A stretch of DNA of 64,000 nucleotides from Brachypodium distachyon (Eukaryota > Streptophyta > Magnoliopsida > Poales > Poaceae). The stretch spans positions 43,919,355-43,983,354 of the forward strand of contig NC_016131.3 in the NCBI RefSeq assembly GCF_000005505.3, given 5' to 3'. The position numbers and the translations under genes are program-made. Positions 1 through 11,296 of this stretch are shown here, piece by piece (position 1 is the first letter of the stretch; each line of letters opens with the position of its first letter). The notes beneath the pieces were generated by a model. That model did not search any database. It was not told where the DNA came from and saw only the letters and a list, made by a program, of their open reading frames with translations.

Positions 1-900
1 CCCGAGCGGCTGCTTCCCGCTCTGGCCCCGAACGCCTCCGGGTGCGCAGGGTGCGAACCCTTAAGGGTTGCCCGCGATGCGGTGTGCTCCTGGTGCCGCT
101 GTCGCGGAGCATCCTCGGCCCGCGACTCAACTCGGTGGCCGGCGCGGGCGGCACCATGCCCGCTCGCACGACTGGCCCCGGCACTAGGGGCAACCGGTCC
201 CCTCGGCCGATTGTCCGCAGACGGCCGAGGAGGCGGGGGAGGCAGCTGTGGTTGCTGAACTCTCGGGGACTCGGGGTTCTCCTGAGCCCCTGACTCGGGT
301 CGCACATCGTGCGACCGCGTGTGTGCCGCTGGGGCTTCACGCGAGTCCATCCGTGGATCACCAGCCCGCTTGGGGGTCATGGTGGCTGGTCCCATCGGCG
401 AAGAAGGCGGGGCCGACGTCGATGCTAACGCTGCTGCCGGCGATTACCGAGGAGCTCTACTCCCGCGCCCCCTACCTGGCGCGCCAGATGTCGTCGCACG
501 GTGCTCCGACACCGGGGGCATGCGGTCACGGCCCCCTTTTAGGTTCGGTAGGGGCGTCGGGGTTCGCCCCGGCGATCGCCAGCACTGCTGATGTGGCCCT
601 GCGGGGCCGGCAAGATGAAGTACTGAAAGTGCGCGTTAATCCAAGAACAAACACACGCACGTTTTTACCCAGGTTCGGGCCACCCGAAGGTGTAAAACCC
701 TACGTCCTGCTTGTCTGAGCTGGTATTGGTTTAAAATCAAGCGTTTACAAGTTGCCGGGTAAGTTCCCGAGTACCCTCTTCCTTTGACTGGATACTCCTT
801 ACTATCCTTTGCTAGTGCTAGTGGCTAACTTCTTTCTTGGGAGTCTATTGAAGCTCGACCACTTGCTTCAACAGAACAATAGCCTCTGCATCCTCCTCAG
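1..900 (-). mobile_element. GC-rich internal debris of an LTR retrotransposon
   Basis: This stretch is very GC-rich over about the first 600 bases, with recurring CTCGGG/ACTCGG words, and has no convincing gene in any frame; the short frames overlap on both strands. It adjoins the gag-like fragment (909-1592, minus strand), so it is probably internal or LTR sequence of the same decayed element. A motif near 664-729 (TTTTACCCAGGTTCGGGCC...) recurs inverted at 2768-2831 and resembles sequence I associate with LTRs of grass gypsy-like elements. The family assignment is inference. Confidence 0.45.
664..729 (+). repeat. Inverted LTR-like motif, left copy
   Basis: The words ACCCAGGTTCGGGCC, GGTGTAAAACCC and TACGTCCTGCTTGTC occur in this order. 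They recur as the reverse complement at 2768-2831, where the other strand reads AGCAGGACGTAGAGG, TTTTACCTTCCGAGG and CCCTGAACCTGGGTAAA. The two copies flank the gag fragment in opposite orientation, so they are not the two LTRs of one intact element. They more likely mark two separate insertions or a rearrangement. Confidence 0.55.
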
Positions 901-908
901 CTGTCAGC

Positions 909-1592
909 TCATGATTCCAAGACTTCAGTTTTCCCACTTGAGCAGAGGCGGAGAACTCGAGCAGGCTGAAGTCCTTGCCGTCGACTGGCTTGCAACTCCT
1001 CCACTGCTGCACCTACTCGATTTGATGAAGGGAGAAGTATTGGACATCTCCGCAGACGTGGATGTTGGTCCCGCCGGTCTTGTAGATCCAGTCGTCCTTG
1101 CCCTGCCGCTTGATGATGAATAGCTTCTTCCACAAACCCCAGTGCGGTTTCACACCCAAGTAGCATTCATAGAGCGTGATGAAGCACGCAATGTGCAGGT
1201 AGCTATTTGGCGTCAGATCGTGCATCTGAAGCCCGTACGCTAGCAGCAGCGCATGGAAGAAGAAATGGACGAGGAGAGAAAGGCCGTGGATAACGAAATC
1301 ATAGAAAACAACTCGCTCCCCAGGCCTGGGACGGGGAGTTACCTCATTGCCCGGGACGCGGACCTTGCCGGAATCCTCGTCGAGAATGAGCCCGTGCTTC
1401 CGCATCACCGAGAAATGACGCGCCATGATCCCAGAGCGCTTCCATTCCCCGGTCTTCTTGTCACCGCCGGGCGCGGCGTCAACAGCCTTCTTGGATTTCT
1501 TGTCCAAGGCGGTGGGAGCATCGCAAGATGCCCTCTTGCCGTTAGCAGCGGCGCTGGCACCGGCGGCGGTAGAGATCTTCTTCCTGCCCATG
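909..1592 (-). pseudogene. Retrotransposon gag-like fragment (plant gypsy-type N-terminal domain), broken
   Basis: The minus strand encodes an open frame from an ATG at 1592 (MGRKK...) that stays open to a stop at 1013. A basic Ala/Lys-rich N-terminus leads into a domain containing NSYLHIACFITLYECYLG followed by VKPHWGLWKKLFIIKRQGK. That alternation of aromatic and Leu residues around a YECYLGVKPHWGLW core is typical of the putative gypsy-type transposon domain at the N-terminus of grass retrotransposon gag proteins. The frame stops after only about 190 residues, and the sequence seems to continue in another frame down to about 909, so it is truncated and frameshifted. The protease, reverse transcriptase and integrase parts were not found. 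It is a relic, not a host gene. Confidence 0.6.
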
Positions 1593-2559
1593 GTGGGAAT
1601 CATGCGATGGCAGTGGTGGAGGAAGTGGGAAGCATGAGCGACGGAGAGGAGGCTAGGTTTGGGCAAGGGAGCAGAGCGCAGAAGGAAGATGCAGTGAAAT
1701 CTGGGAGACAAAGGGGTGAAATGAGGAAGGAAGAAGACGATTGATAACGGGAAGGAGCGGAATCACCGCCGCATGATTTAGGACGATGCCACGTGTATCG
1801 CATCCATGTATGATGCATGGCCCCAGCGGAAACGAACCGTTTCTCCTTCCGTCGGTTCAGGAACCCACGACAGCTATTATTGCGCCTAAAATCTTGCGCA
1901 CGTCGTATGGTCAAATCAAACTGACCACATCCACAGTACTCAATTCAGTCCGTGCATAAAGCATAAGGTACGTCCCATCGACTGCCCATACCATTTCTTT
2001 AATCAAAGCATCAGCTGAGACGTCATGTCAAGCTCTAGGAGACTCGGGGTTGCCACCCGACGGTACAGGAACTCAAAATGTACCTCACTCAAGGGCACTC
2101 GACAGCAATATCTGGGTCGCACAGACTGCGAAATAAACCCGAAGCCACGTTCATAACGTGAAGGTCAGACCCGATGGTTTTTCATTGGGCCTGGAAATTA
2201 GCATCATCAGGCGATTCCAGATTATCCATGCGCTTGCATGAAGGAAAGATCCCAAAGGACGCGTTGGTTGATCGCCTTACGGCACTGGATTTCGAGTCTG
2301 TAAAACCCCCGACAGGTTTGACTCGAATACCGCCGGTTATCAAGGCTCGAGCCAAGGAACTCGAGTGCTGATGTATGCTAATAGAGTTTTTGCCCCGAGG
2401 CAATTAACTGGACTCGACCGATCGAGTATTTCAGGCACGTTATGCAACCATCCCACACAGTATCAGTACAAATCACAGAAACGCTATGTGGCTTCCGAGT
2501 CACAAGTCAGGAATTCCCTTAATTCGGGTCTGATAAACATTCGAATCAATTGATTGTGA

Positions 2560-2945
2560 ACAGTTAAAGCAAGAAGACTATCTGCATCTTGACGTATAGT
2601 CAAGTAACTGAAATAAAAAAAACTCTTGAGTCCCTACCCAAGGCTGCACCTCGAACAGGGACTCGGGGGCTAACTGATGAGGGGAGTCGGGAAGGGGGGA
2701 CCTCTACACACACGTCAGATCTATCTGCGCATCATAGCTTCATAGCTTCTCTGTAATCTCGATCAATACAATACACCAAAAGCAGGACGTAGAGGTTTTA
2801 CCTTCCGAGGGCCCTGAACCTGGGTAAATCTTACAACTCCCCTAGTCTTTGTTAGTCGACAAGATCGTTGGTGCACCCCATGCTCTCTTTCAGTCGAAAA
2901 CCCTTGAGTCAGGGCATTGCCGAGGTAGCCCCTCGTCAGCGTGCG
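2560..2945 (+). mobile_element. LTR-like remnant containing the right inverted copy
   Basis: This is non-coding sequence with the 2768-2831 motif (AGCAGGACGTAGAGGTTTTACC ... CCTGAACCTGGGTAAA). Upstream of the motif is CTGTAATCTCGATCAATACAAT, and downstream is ACTCGG/CTTGAGTC-type sequence. The composition matches the R/U5 part of a grass LTR, but no paired LTR or target duplication could be found in the window, so the boundaries are approximate. Confidence 0.4.
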
Positions 2946-3173
2946 TGTTTGTGATCGTCTAAGTTTGTACTGTGTTTCCTAAAAAAAATACAAAACTTAA
3001 AAACAAGATTGTCGTTTTGGTTTTTAATATATTATAGAGAATAGTATATTTTACGTCTTTCAACTTGCTAGAAAGTACGCATATGGTCCTCTATATTTTT
3101 CATCCCTCAACTCTCTAAATTGGACACCAATGGTCCATCACGGCGTCTGCAATGGTTTTTGATGCAACTATTA

Positions 3174-3417
3174 TATTCCCTCCATTCCATAAAGGTTGGC
3201 GTATTTTGTTTCGTTAAGAAAAAGCTTTGACCAATGAAAACTATATTTCTATGTGTTTTTTCATACATGAAATTTATATCGATAGATCCGTCTTAAAAAT
3301 TCTTACTAATGATCATGGTTTCGTATCATATAACTTACATATTAATAGAGTAATTCTTGGTCAAAGGCTTGTCTTAACGAAACAAAATACGTCAATCTTT
3401 GTGAAATGGAGGGAGTA
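3174..3417. mobile_element. Stowaway-like MITE, family A (uninterrupted copy)
   Basis: The ends are TA-TTCCCTCCATTCCATAAAGG and CTTTGTGAAATGGAGGGAG-TA, inverted copies flanked by TA. The inner parts also pair (GGCGTATTTTGTTTCGTTAAG against CTTAACGAAACAAAATACG). At about 244 bp with no coding capacity it is a typical non-autonomous Tc1/mariner-type MITE. A second member at 60360-60730 is nearly the same but carries another MITE inside. Confidence 0.85.
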
Positions 3418-4238
3418 GTTTTTTCTTCCAAATTTGCCATGTGGCATTTGGTTAACTATCTGATTGGAGACGAACTACAGGCAACTGACAAAAGGAGTAT
3501 TATATTTCCAACCGCCGTGGTTCTGCTTTAGCTTTTTCTTCATTTTTGAGGCGAAAACAAATGGACTGGAGACTAAAAAAAAATCTAATGTCTGATGGCA
3601 TGATGACGTGGCAAGTCAAGAGGAAAAACCATGCGATGTTGTCACCAAAACGGCTTTAGACAAGGAGAGAACTATTGATGTCCAGTTTCGATAGTTAAGG
3701 GATGAAAAATATACGAAAAAAGTTGAGACATTATTTGCGCATTTTTTGACAGGTTGGGAGGCGAGAAAATGAAATATAACGTTTTGTCTATGTTATATCG
3801 ATACAATATGCTATAGGAGGAGCGTGTGAGCAAGGGCTTCAATACGTGTTCACTGAACTCCATCATCAATCGTTTATACCTTAATGTTCTGTTGCCGTGG
3901 ACGCCTGTGGCTGCTCATTTCTTAACAGATCCTCGTGCCTTGGTTTACCACGAAGATTTCGCTGAAATCATCGGATTGCTATATCTTCGAGCAGAGCCCC
4001 TCCTAGTCCAAGATGTTTATACAAGATGGTTCAGATCATAGGTTGCCATCAGCATGAAGCTCGTACAAACGAATAAACGATTGACGTGACACCTCGTGAC
4101 TCGCGCGTGGGCAGCGTTCATGGCTTGCAGCTGGTTCGGTCGCGAACGAAAGGAAACAAAACTCCGCTCCCACGGAACCACTTGCAGTGTGTGGTGCGGG
4201 ATATCGGTCTCACGCGGCATTTAACACGTGGTGGTGAT
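3418..4238. other. Intergenic sequence, no gene seen
   Basis: Only short frames overlapping on both strands occur here, without splice sites or recognisable motifs. Part of 4100-4220 (a TCGCGA-AAACAAAAC-CACG string ending in GCATTTAACACGTG) weakly resembles 7960-8125. This may be an old dispersed repeat, but the similarity is too low to annotate. Confidence 0.4.
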
Positions 4239-4366
4239 AGCCAGCCAGCAGCTTTCAGCCGATCACACTGTGGCTGAGCCGCTGAGAGAATTGAGATGGG
4301 GACTACGGGTTAAATAGCCAGCCAGCAGCTTTCAGCTGATCGCACTGTGGCCGAGCCGCTGAGGGA
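4239..4366. repeat. Tandem duplication, about 76-bp spacing, two copies
   Basis: The block AGCCAGCCAGCAGCTTTCAGC, continuing GATC(A/G)CACTGTGG and GAGCCGCTGAG, occurs at about 4239 and again at about 4315 with a handful of substitutions. It lies in non-coding DNA. The second copy follows a TTAAATAG string, which is too weak to call a promoter. Confidence 0.8.
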
Positions 4367-6690
4367 CATGAGAATATGAGATGGATTGGTTTGGTGGTAG
4401 TGGTGTTGAGGATGATTACTGAGTGTCGATCTTGCTTAATAATGCACGTTACGCACACAGGAATATCTCGGTTATCTGCATGTCTCTTAGCTTATAGGAG
4501 TACTTCGAAAACAAATCATCATAAATTATTCTTATGCAATACTCTGTTTACAACTAGCCCCTTGACTCTCATCGGTGAAAATGTCGTTTAAGATTTTTGA
4601 CGCTGTCCTACTCAGCCGCCCAACTAAGCTATCTCGGTTTCTTCTTTCGTATTAACCGCAGCTAGCCCAGTCCTGCTCAGTTTCTTTCAACTGTTGAATG
4701 ATTCTAGGAAAATATCTCCAGGTTCTCCTGGTGCTGTTTTGTTATCTATGCTCATGTCACTCATGATCTCACTTGGAGCTTGATCGAAGGCGCATACCGT
4801 ATCAATCGAAAGTGGGCATCCAAATCTATCTTTGAATAAGATCGAGGACGAGAGGGTCATTAAGTGCCGAATCCGGATATTCCGGGCACCTGATTCGACG
4901 GGCGTGGACAACATAACTAAACTGCATGAAGGAGTAATAGCCAGGATTTTTAGAGCAAAGATAATAGTATAGCTCACTATCGTAGCTAGGATTTTGAGTC
5001 AGGGTCCAACTAATAATTTTTTTATCACAAATAAAACATGTTAATATATGTTGGACTTCTCTAGCTGCCTGCACCTAACGCATCCGCTAGTCATCGACCG
5101 CCTTGTGTCGTATATGTCAGTGAGCTCTACACTCGCTAAGGTTTGGAAACAGAAACATGAAATTGCTATATTCGAGTAATCAGGTTAGAAAGGATGCGAT
5201 CGGTATCAATGAGCATACCGCTCATACAAGGAAGTAGTTATGTCAATAGGAGTAGGAGGACGGGGATCGACTTGAGAATTATCTATCGAGATATTGCACA
5301 TCTAGGCTTGGATGTGTCCTTTTGTTTTTTAATTTTTAGGCTGAACTATATGGGTTGGTATAAAAAATCCCATTGCCATGTCATCTATACCTAGCCTAAT
5401 AGCTAATATCTGTAGTATTTAGCTATAAACATGTACTAGTTTACAATACTTGGCCCATCTCACTTTTACAAAGTTTTTAAGTGCTCTCTCTCTCTCTCTC
5501 CCAAGTCCCAACTAAGTAAAAATAGAACATTTTTTTTAACTCTTATAACCTAGTTACATCAACTTAATGTATTTGTTGTCAGTATCAGGGTGTGTTGATC
5601 TCCAGTATTTAATACTATAGGAAAATATCTTTGTCACATTCGAGACAGTCAAGAGTATTATCGCCTCCTGGGTGACCAGATCGTAACTAACACTCAAGGG
5701 AACCCAAGGATTACCAGTGACGTGAATGGACCAAAACCATAGTGATGCTTGCAACTTGTTTGCGCGATTACGGCAGTGTGGGGTGTGATGGTGCTCGAGT
5801 GCAAGTGGGTATTTGCTGGATCACATGGCTTACCATGAGCAAATCAGACGACTGATCAAGAAGATCCGCACCGAAAAATCCTAGACGAGGAGTCCTCCAC
5901 TTTAATGTCGAATGAATTTTTGATAGGCGATTCGGTATAGGTGAAGAGAAACACGAATCGACCTCCAACGTTTAGCTTGATGTTTTTCTTGGTTTGTGTG
6001 TCTTTGGCAACGGTGCATGTTTTTATGGTGAGGTCTTTTGACATATGGAATAAAAGTCGTCTTCGTGTAACCGTCAGTGTACACTACGAAACTTGTGGAT
6101 CTCATGGTTCGTATTTTCATGCCATTGATTTTCTTCCTCGTATGTTCAACAATGACGGATTTTAGAGGGAAACCTCGACAAATCTAAGAACTCTTAATCA
6201 TATAGTGATTATTTTAGCTAGTTGTTAAGCAATTTCACCTCTCCTATTTTTAAAAGCCACGTACATACGTCGGAACTCACACACATATAGTTCATTCTTT
6301 TTCAAATTCGCGGATGGTGTCTGCTTCCACTTTCTGACTTAACCCTGTTGTTCTGTGATGAAATGACAATTTCAATTTGATAAACTGCCTTGGAAGGAGT
6401 TTATCTCCAACCGGGATGTGTTCAATGACCTTGGGTCCCTCCATGCATGTTAGTGTGGACCATTCATATCTCTCCAGGCCTACAATGTTAGTTTGGCTTG
6501 TGCAAGTTTGAACGTTACGATTTTGTTATCACACACATGCATGCTAGAAATGTTGACTTCAAAAGCCTTTGACATTAATTTTCTATTTCCAACTTTGCCA
6601 GAATTTACAAGATACTGCAATAGCTTGCACGCACCGGTTTATCATGTACTTCAATAGCTTGGCTAGTACTGTAAACTAGCCAAGCAGAAT
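4367..6690. other. Intergenic sequence, no supported gene
   Basis: No frame longer than about 96 codons, no family motif and no convincing exon chain was found. A (CT)n run lies near 5485-5506. On the minus strand 5840-6165 there are overlapping short open frames in three phases with coding-like composition. I do not recognise the product; it may be a decayed element or pseudogene. Confidence 0.4.
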
Positions 6691-6843
6691 GGCATGCGCA
6701 CTATATGCCATGAAATTCAGATCCGCGCAGTTATGCACCCGATGGAAAGGAAGGGCCGATCTATCTTCAAGATCGCGATTATACTACTGCGCATGCGGCA
6801 GAGTGCGCACATCAAGAAGCTAAACACGAATACACGATACACC

Positions 6844-7098
6844 CTATGCAACACACTTTGTCCCGTGTCGCCTCACGGAAGCCGACGGCGGTGCCGGCGA
6901 CGAGACGACGTCGAGCGCCATGGACGCCACCGCCTTGGCCCACGCCATGAGCTCCCTCTTCATCCGCTCCTCGTCGCCCCAGATCACCGGATCCACCGGC
7001 CGGTCCTCTGCCGTGGCAAGGAGCACCGGCAGTACCTCATCCCGATCGCCTTCGGCCGGGAAAGCCCGGATTTTATCCGCCCCCGAAGCATTCTCCAT
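6844..7098 (-). CDS. Small single-exon protein of unknown function (84 aa)
   Basis: An uninterrupted frame runs from an ATG at 7098 to a TAG at 6844. The protein starts MENASGADK and has a conserved-looking core containing DEVLPVLLATAEDRP and DPVIWGDEERMKRELMAWAK, followed by an Ala/Ser/Pro-rich tail. It has no signal peptide, membrane segment or known catalytic motif. The start is supported by a canonical TATA box on the same strand at 7187-7196, about 90 bases upstream, implying a leader of roughly 60 bases and no intron. G-box-like (GCACGTGC, 7408-7415) and CACGTC elements lie further upstream. The gene sits alone, with a small Helitron-like element about 450 bases upstream. The family is unknown to me, but the promoter and strong third-position GC favour a real gene over a chance frame. 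Confidence 0.62.
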   Translation of the reverse strand: MENASGADKIRAFPAEGDRDEVLPVLLATAEDRPVDPVIWGDEERMKRELMAWAKAVASMALDVVSSPAPPSASVRRHGTKCVA

Positions 7099-7185
7099 AT
7101 CGATCGGTTCCGATTTATCACTCTGTCTGTGTGTAAACGTTGCCTGGTAGTAGTAGGCACGAGGAACTGAGTGACCTGTTTGGCT

Positions 7186-7197
7186 GTTTTATATAGA
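7186..7197 (-). promoter_or_regulatory. TATA box of the 84-aa gene
   Basis: The minus strand reads CTATATAAAAC here, a near-perfect plant TATA box. It is the only strong TATA within 400 bases upstream of the ATG at 7098 and is correctly oriented. Transcription would start near 7160. Confidence 0.7.
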
Positions 7198-7636
7198 CGG
7201 AGCGCACCGTGTCGTGCCGCATGCGATTGCGCGCGTATAATATTAGGCGTTCTCCCGTGTGCAGGACGCACGTGTGGCGCCAAGCGCGCCGCGTCCGTTG
7301 GATCGGGTTTTGGAGTTCGTTGGGGCCGTCGCTTTCCGGCGGGATGGGACCGACGCCGATGGGTTGATCGATGGCCTTCTCAGACACGCAGAGCAGCGCT
7401 GTGCGTAGCACGTGCGAACGGTTTCCCAGCGACGAAAATGCATGCGGCTGTGAAATCGTTTGGCGTGATTTGGGCGCTATAATTCTGACGAGGAACGTTT
7501 ATCGACACGTCAGTTATCTTCCGGGCTGTAGTTTATTTTTTGTATGCAGTAGCGGCGTTGTTGACAGATTAATGCAGTATGGAACAGAAAAAATTAAGTA
7601 CGAATTCTTGCCTTCACAGAGATCAAGAAATACTTA

Positions 7637-7890
7637 TTTATACCAATATATTAAATTAGAGTTGGTGGTGATGATACGGTTGCCACCGTAGGTTAACATC
7701 ATTAAAATTAAAGTTAATATGTCACTGCCTGTTTTTTTTTCTTCAGTTTTTTCACGATTTCTTTGCTCCGTTTTACAACCGACGCCACCACTCTCGCATG
7801 CCAACCACAACGGCATCATGAATTGACTACACAGAAAATGAAAATGAATAGTTTGTGATTTTGTTGACCCGTAACATCACGCAGGCACGC
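7637..7890 (+). mobile_element. Very short Helitron-like element (about 254 bp)
   Basis: The left end (TTTATACCAATATATTAAATT, then GAGTTGGTGGTGATG) matches the 5' terminus shared by the Helitrons at 62470 (+) and 30776 (-), with TT in place of the usual TC and an A before it. The right end has CCCGTAACATCACGCAGGCACGCCTA, which matches a grass Helitron 3' end (short hairpin, then CTRR-T) with the terminal CTAG changed to CTAT. There is no coding capacity. Both termini have decayed, so it is probably immobile. Confidence 0.55.
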
Positions 7891-9401
7891 CTATCCATAT
7901 ATTCTTGCAGGTCGTGATCGATCACGGACTATACAAACCAACCCTATGCGTACCCTGCAGCGGCCGTGCGTGGCAGCCTTGTTCGATCGCGAGGGGGAAG
8001 AAAACAAAATTCCAATCACACGAAACTGGAGCAAAGATTTCCATGGCTCAACGATACCGCGGGACAGAAGACAGATGCTCCACGAGTTGTGCATGGGATG
8101 CGGGACGCATTTAACATGTGTGAAGGTCCTGGTCTTCGGATGACGCCTGGCTGTACTGTACGTATACAGCGCTGAGAAACCTGAGACGGATATAAAGTTG
8201 GATGTTAAGTTTCTGAAAGAAAAAGTTGGGTGTTAAGCATACTGCGCACATACGTGATCTTTCTTCCGTGCGTTACAAAAAAAAAAAAAAAAGTGGGATG
8301 CCACGATGATTCACACTTCACAGCCCTCGGTGGATAAAGCTACACAATGTTAAGAAGGTTAAATTAGCGCCCAGGTCCGTACGTAACATATGCCGCAGAA
8401 CCGATCGTTCTTCACAAAATTCTGAAAACACACATCGGAGGAGTCGCGAACTTCCATTCCATGCTCACGTGAACTCGTACTCCCACTTGGAGGAGCATAT
8501 CGGTCGAAAACGAGCACGTAACCCAATCTAGCATTGATTATGATCTACGATGAGGTTCCATCAAGTACCAAACCCGTTTCTTCCGGGAGAGCCTGACTCG
8601 ACCGACGTGAAACCCATAACTAAATGTACCGATCGGACAGACGGTCACGACACTCCGTATTTACTGCGAAAATGTCTGCGTCGCCTTCGAAACTGATCGG
8701 TTTCGCTTCCCGTAACGGCGACCAAACCGGGATACGCGCCGATCGATTTCCGGGGCCAGATTTACAGCGAAGTCGATGAATTAACCAGAATACATGGCCG
8801 GGGGCGCTCCCAACTTGCGCCGGTGACAGTGCCGTGTTGACGGTGATTGGGTTAACTAGTTATTTTTGCGGTGCAAGTTGTGCATCATAATGACAGCCCA
8901 GATTACTGCAGGGAGAGCTCTGTCTGTCTGGGCATGCATGTGTACGGTAGAGGAAGGACATGCTTTTCCTCGATTCTGAAAGTGGTTCAGAATTCTGATC
9001 ATCCGTTTTGGGTCTGGCGTAGCAACAGTGCAAGTGGTTTTAGTTGGCAATAACTGATGTAATGGAGATCTGGGTTTCTCTTCCTTTTTTCTAGGTTGGG
9101 AGAATGACATGCCCCAAGAGATTAATCCGGTTTACCAGAAGAAAAACTAGTTTTGAAACCTCACAACAGTTGATTAAAGATAATTGGCAAAAACCCGATA
9201 ACGTACTATGCCTAGCACGATAATCGGCGACCGCGTAGAAGGAACCCGTGTCCCAGAAGCTGCGACCGCCGGCCATAAGCCATCTTCCACCTCCAAGCCC
9301 AAATATCTCAATCTCCAAGCTTTCGCCTGAGGAACAAAGCCAAGGACATGGTTTATTAGAAACTCATGTACAGTGTTGATTGTTCGTCGGTACTTCGGAA
9401 G
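7891..9401. other. Intergenic sequence, no gene seen
   Basis: Both strands have only short overlapping frames. A poly-A run of about 17 lies near 8276-8292. No splice-site chain, RNA gene or repeat structure could be supported. Confidence 0.4.
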
Positions 9402-9520
9402 TACTCCATCCGTTTCATAATTCTTGTCTCAAATTTGTCCCAAAATAGACGTATCTATTTTTTTTAAATGTATAGATATATGTAATATTTTGATAAGAAT
9501 TATGAAACAGAGAGAGAGTA
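9402..9520. mobile_element. Stowaway-like MITE
   Basis: The inverted ends are TA-CTCCATCCGTTTCATAATTC and GAATTATGAAACAGAGAGAGAG-TA. It is about 119 bp, non-coding, and has the TA duplication of Tc1/mariner-type MITEs. Confidence 0.8.
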
Positions 9521-10948
9521 AAAACGACTTCCTTCTAATCAAAGTCTGTCACGTACAGTGAACGAGAGCCGGCCCAGAGGCCGGGCAAAAGGCTCAATCA
9601 TCCTGAGCCCCAAGTTGCAGGGTGCCAACCTAGCTAGGTAGGCACCGTAGTACGACTGTAGGAGTACCTTCAGCTAGTAGAGTTGGTCTGACTGGTCAAG
9701 CGTTCAAGCTACAAGCATCTGTTAAAAATATGAAAATAAAACAGAGCTTGAAATTACATTTGGAACTTGAAAGCATCCACAAATTGTTGGGCTGACCGCC
9801 TGTCCGCTGGCTATAAGGGACGTTATTCGGCTACTGATTGGTTTACGTTTCGTCTAACTATGCACATATTTTGGGGCAGAGTAACATTGTACATTCGCCT
9901 AAGAATTATCTCGTCGTGCACTAGTCAGAGACCTGCTCATGTCCAAGAATCAGAATGCGTAAGAAATTGAAGCAGCCAATTAGACAGGCTTTCTACAAGC
10001 TACAAAGTAGTATTTTTTTACGGAGTAAGCAGAACGGATGAGCACAGCAAATGTTCAGTTCCTGATCAACCTACTGTACTTGTACCCAGCTGAGAAACGA
10101 TGTCTTTGTGTTAGCTCGTTTGTTGAGTTCGTCACCCGCCACTCTGAACAGACGCTAACGAGTCGATGCCTAAGCTTAGCATTCATATCGCTCCCTCGTG
10201 CATTTTTTTTTTTTTTTGCGAACATCGCCCCCTCATGCAAATTTGGTCGTTTTGATGTGTATTTCCTGGGCTTCTTTCTAGAGGATTTCTTGGGCCTTTC
10301 TTGTCTCCCTTGCTTAGCAGTCAGGCAAAAGCCTGTTGATTTTACTAAATAGAATTTCAGCCCATTCAAGGCCCAAAGGAGTGTTCCACTTTCACGCATC
10401 AGCCGAAAGTACTTGTGGCCATTAATGGGCTGAAATCTCTTCTTTTTTAGAGAGAGACAAATTGAAAACGTAGGATCAATTTTTATGTTCCAACGCCCCA
10501 GTTCTCTAACAGCTATATACTTTCAGCTACATTATGAACGAAGAGCACGAAAGCAATCAGTAAACTTGAATGCATCAATATTCCTCCAAGATCTACGGCA
10601 CTGTGCGGTAGATAGTATATGGTCACTTCGCCGATTGAAACCTCGCTCCAAAAGTCGACTGGAGCTGAACCGTCAAGATCAAAAGACGGCAGCCACGGGA
10701 GACCGAATCATCCCGGGTCGGTTGGAAAATATTGGCCAGCTTATGCATGAGCGAGCAACTACAAGAACTTGATCACAAAAGAAAGGGGCAGCACGTTACC
10801 CAACCCAACGAAGATAGCAATAACTTGATAGTATGATATTACACAATACACCTGCAAGGTGAGTGTACACAAGATGACCAAAAATTCTTCAACGTGTCAT
10901 TGACGCGGGGGACGAGAAGAAGAATCGACATTTCAAGGCAATTGTACA
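9521..10948. other. Intergenic sequence, no supported gene
   Basis: Frames of 104 and 114 codons overlap on opposite strands at 10038-10399 and pass through a T17 homopolymer, which suggests neither is coding. No other feature was seen. Confidence 0.4.
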
Positions 10949-11034
10949 TACTCCCTCCGTTCTATAATTCTTGTCGCCGTTTTAGTACAAAATTGAAATA
11001 AAACAGCGACAAAAATTATGGAACGGAGGAAGTA
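10949..11034. mobile_element. Short Stowaway-like MITE (86 bp)
   Basis: TA-CTCCCTCCGTTCTATAATTC pairs with AATTATGGAACGGAGGAAG-TA. The whole element folds as one long hairpin (GTCGC-GTTTTA against AAAACAGCGAC). Confidence 0.85.
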
Positions 11035-11296
11035 TGTTCTTGAGAGGAGATTTAAAATGAATTATGCGTGTCTCCTGAGTCGGATACATGTCACCTTGGA
11101 CAAAGCTGTACCGCGGAGCATTGGCGGTTACGCTGAATCCAAGCTCGGAAACTTCTAACTGAAGCATTATAGTATAGGAATTGATGGCTCTCGCCGGCTA
11201 AAGATAAATTAGTGCTACGTACCGTATACCAAATGGTAACTTAGACCACAAGAGAATGTGCTGGATCGTACGTGCCTACGTGAGTCGTCTGCCTAG

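Noticed and set aside
10038..10399. Opposed frames of 104 and 114 codons
   Set aside because: Both run through a T17 homopolymer and have no motif.
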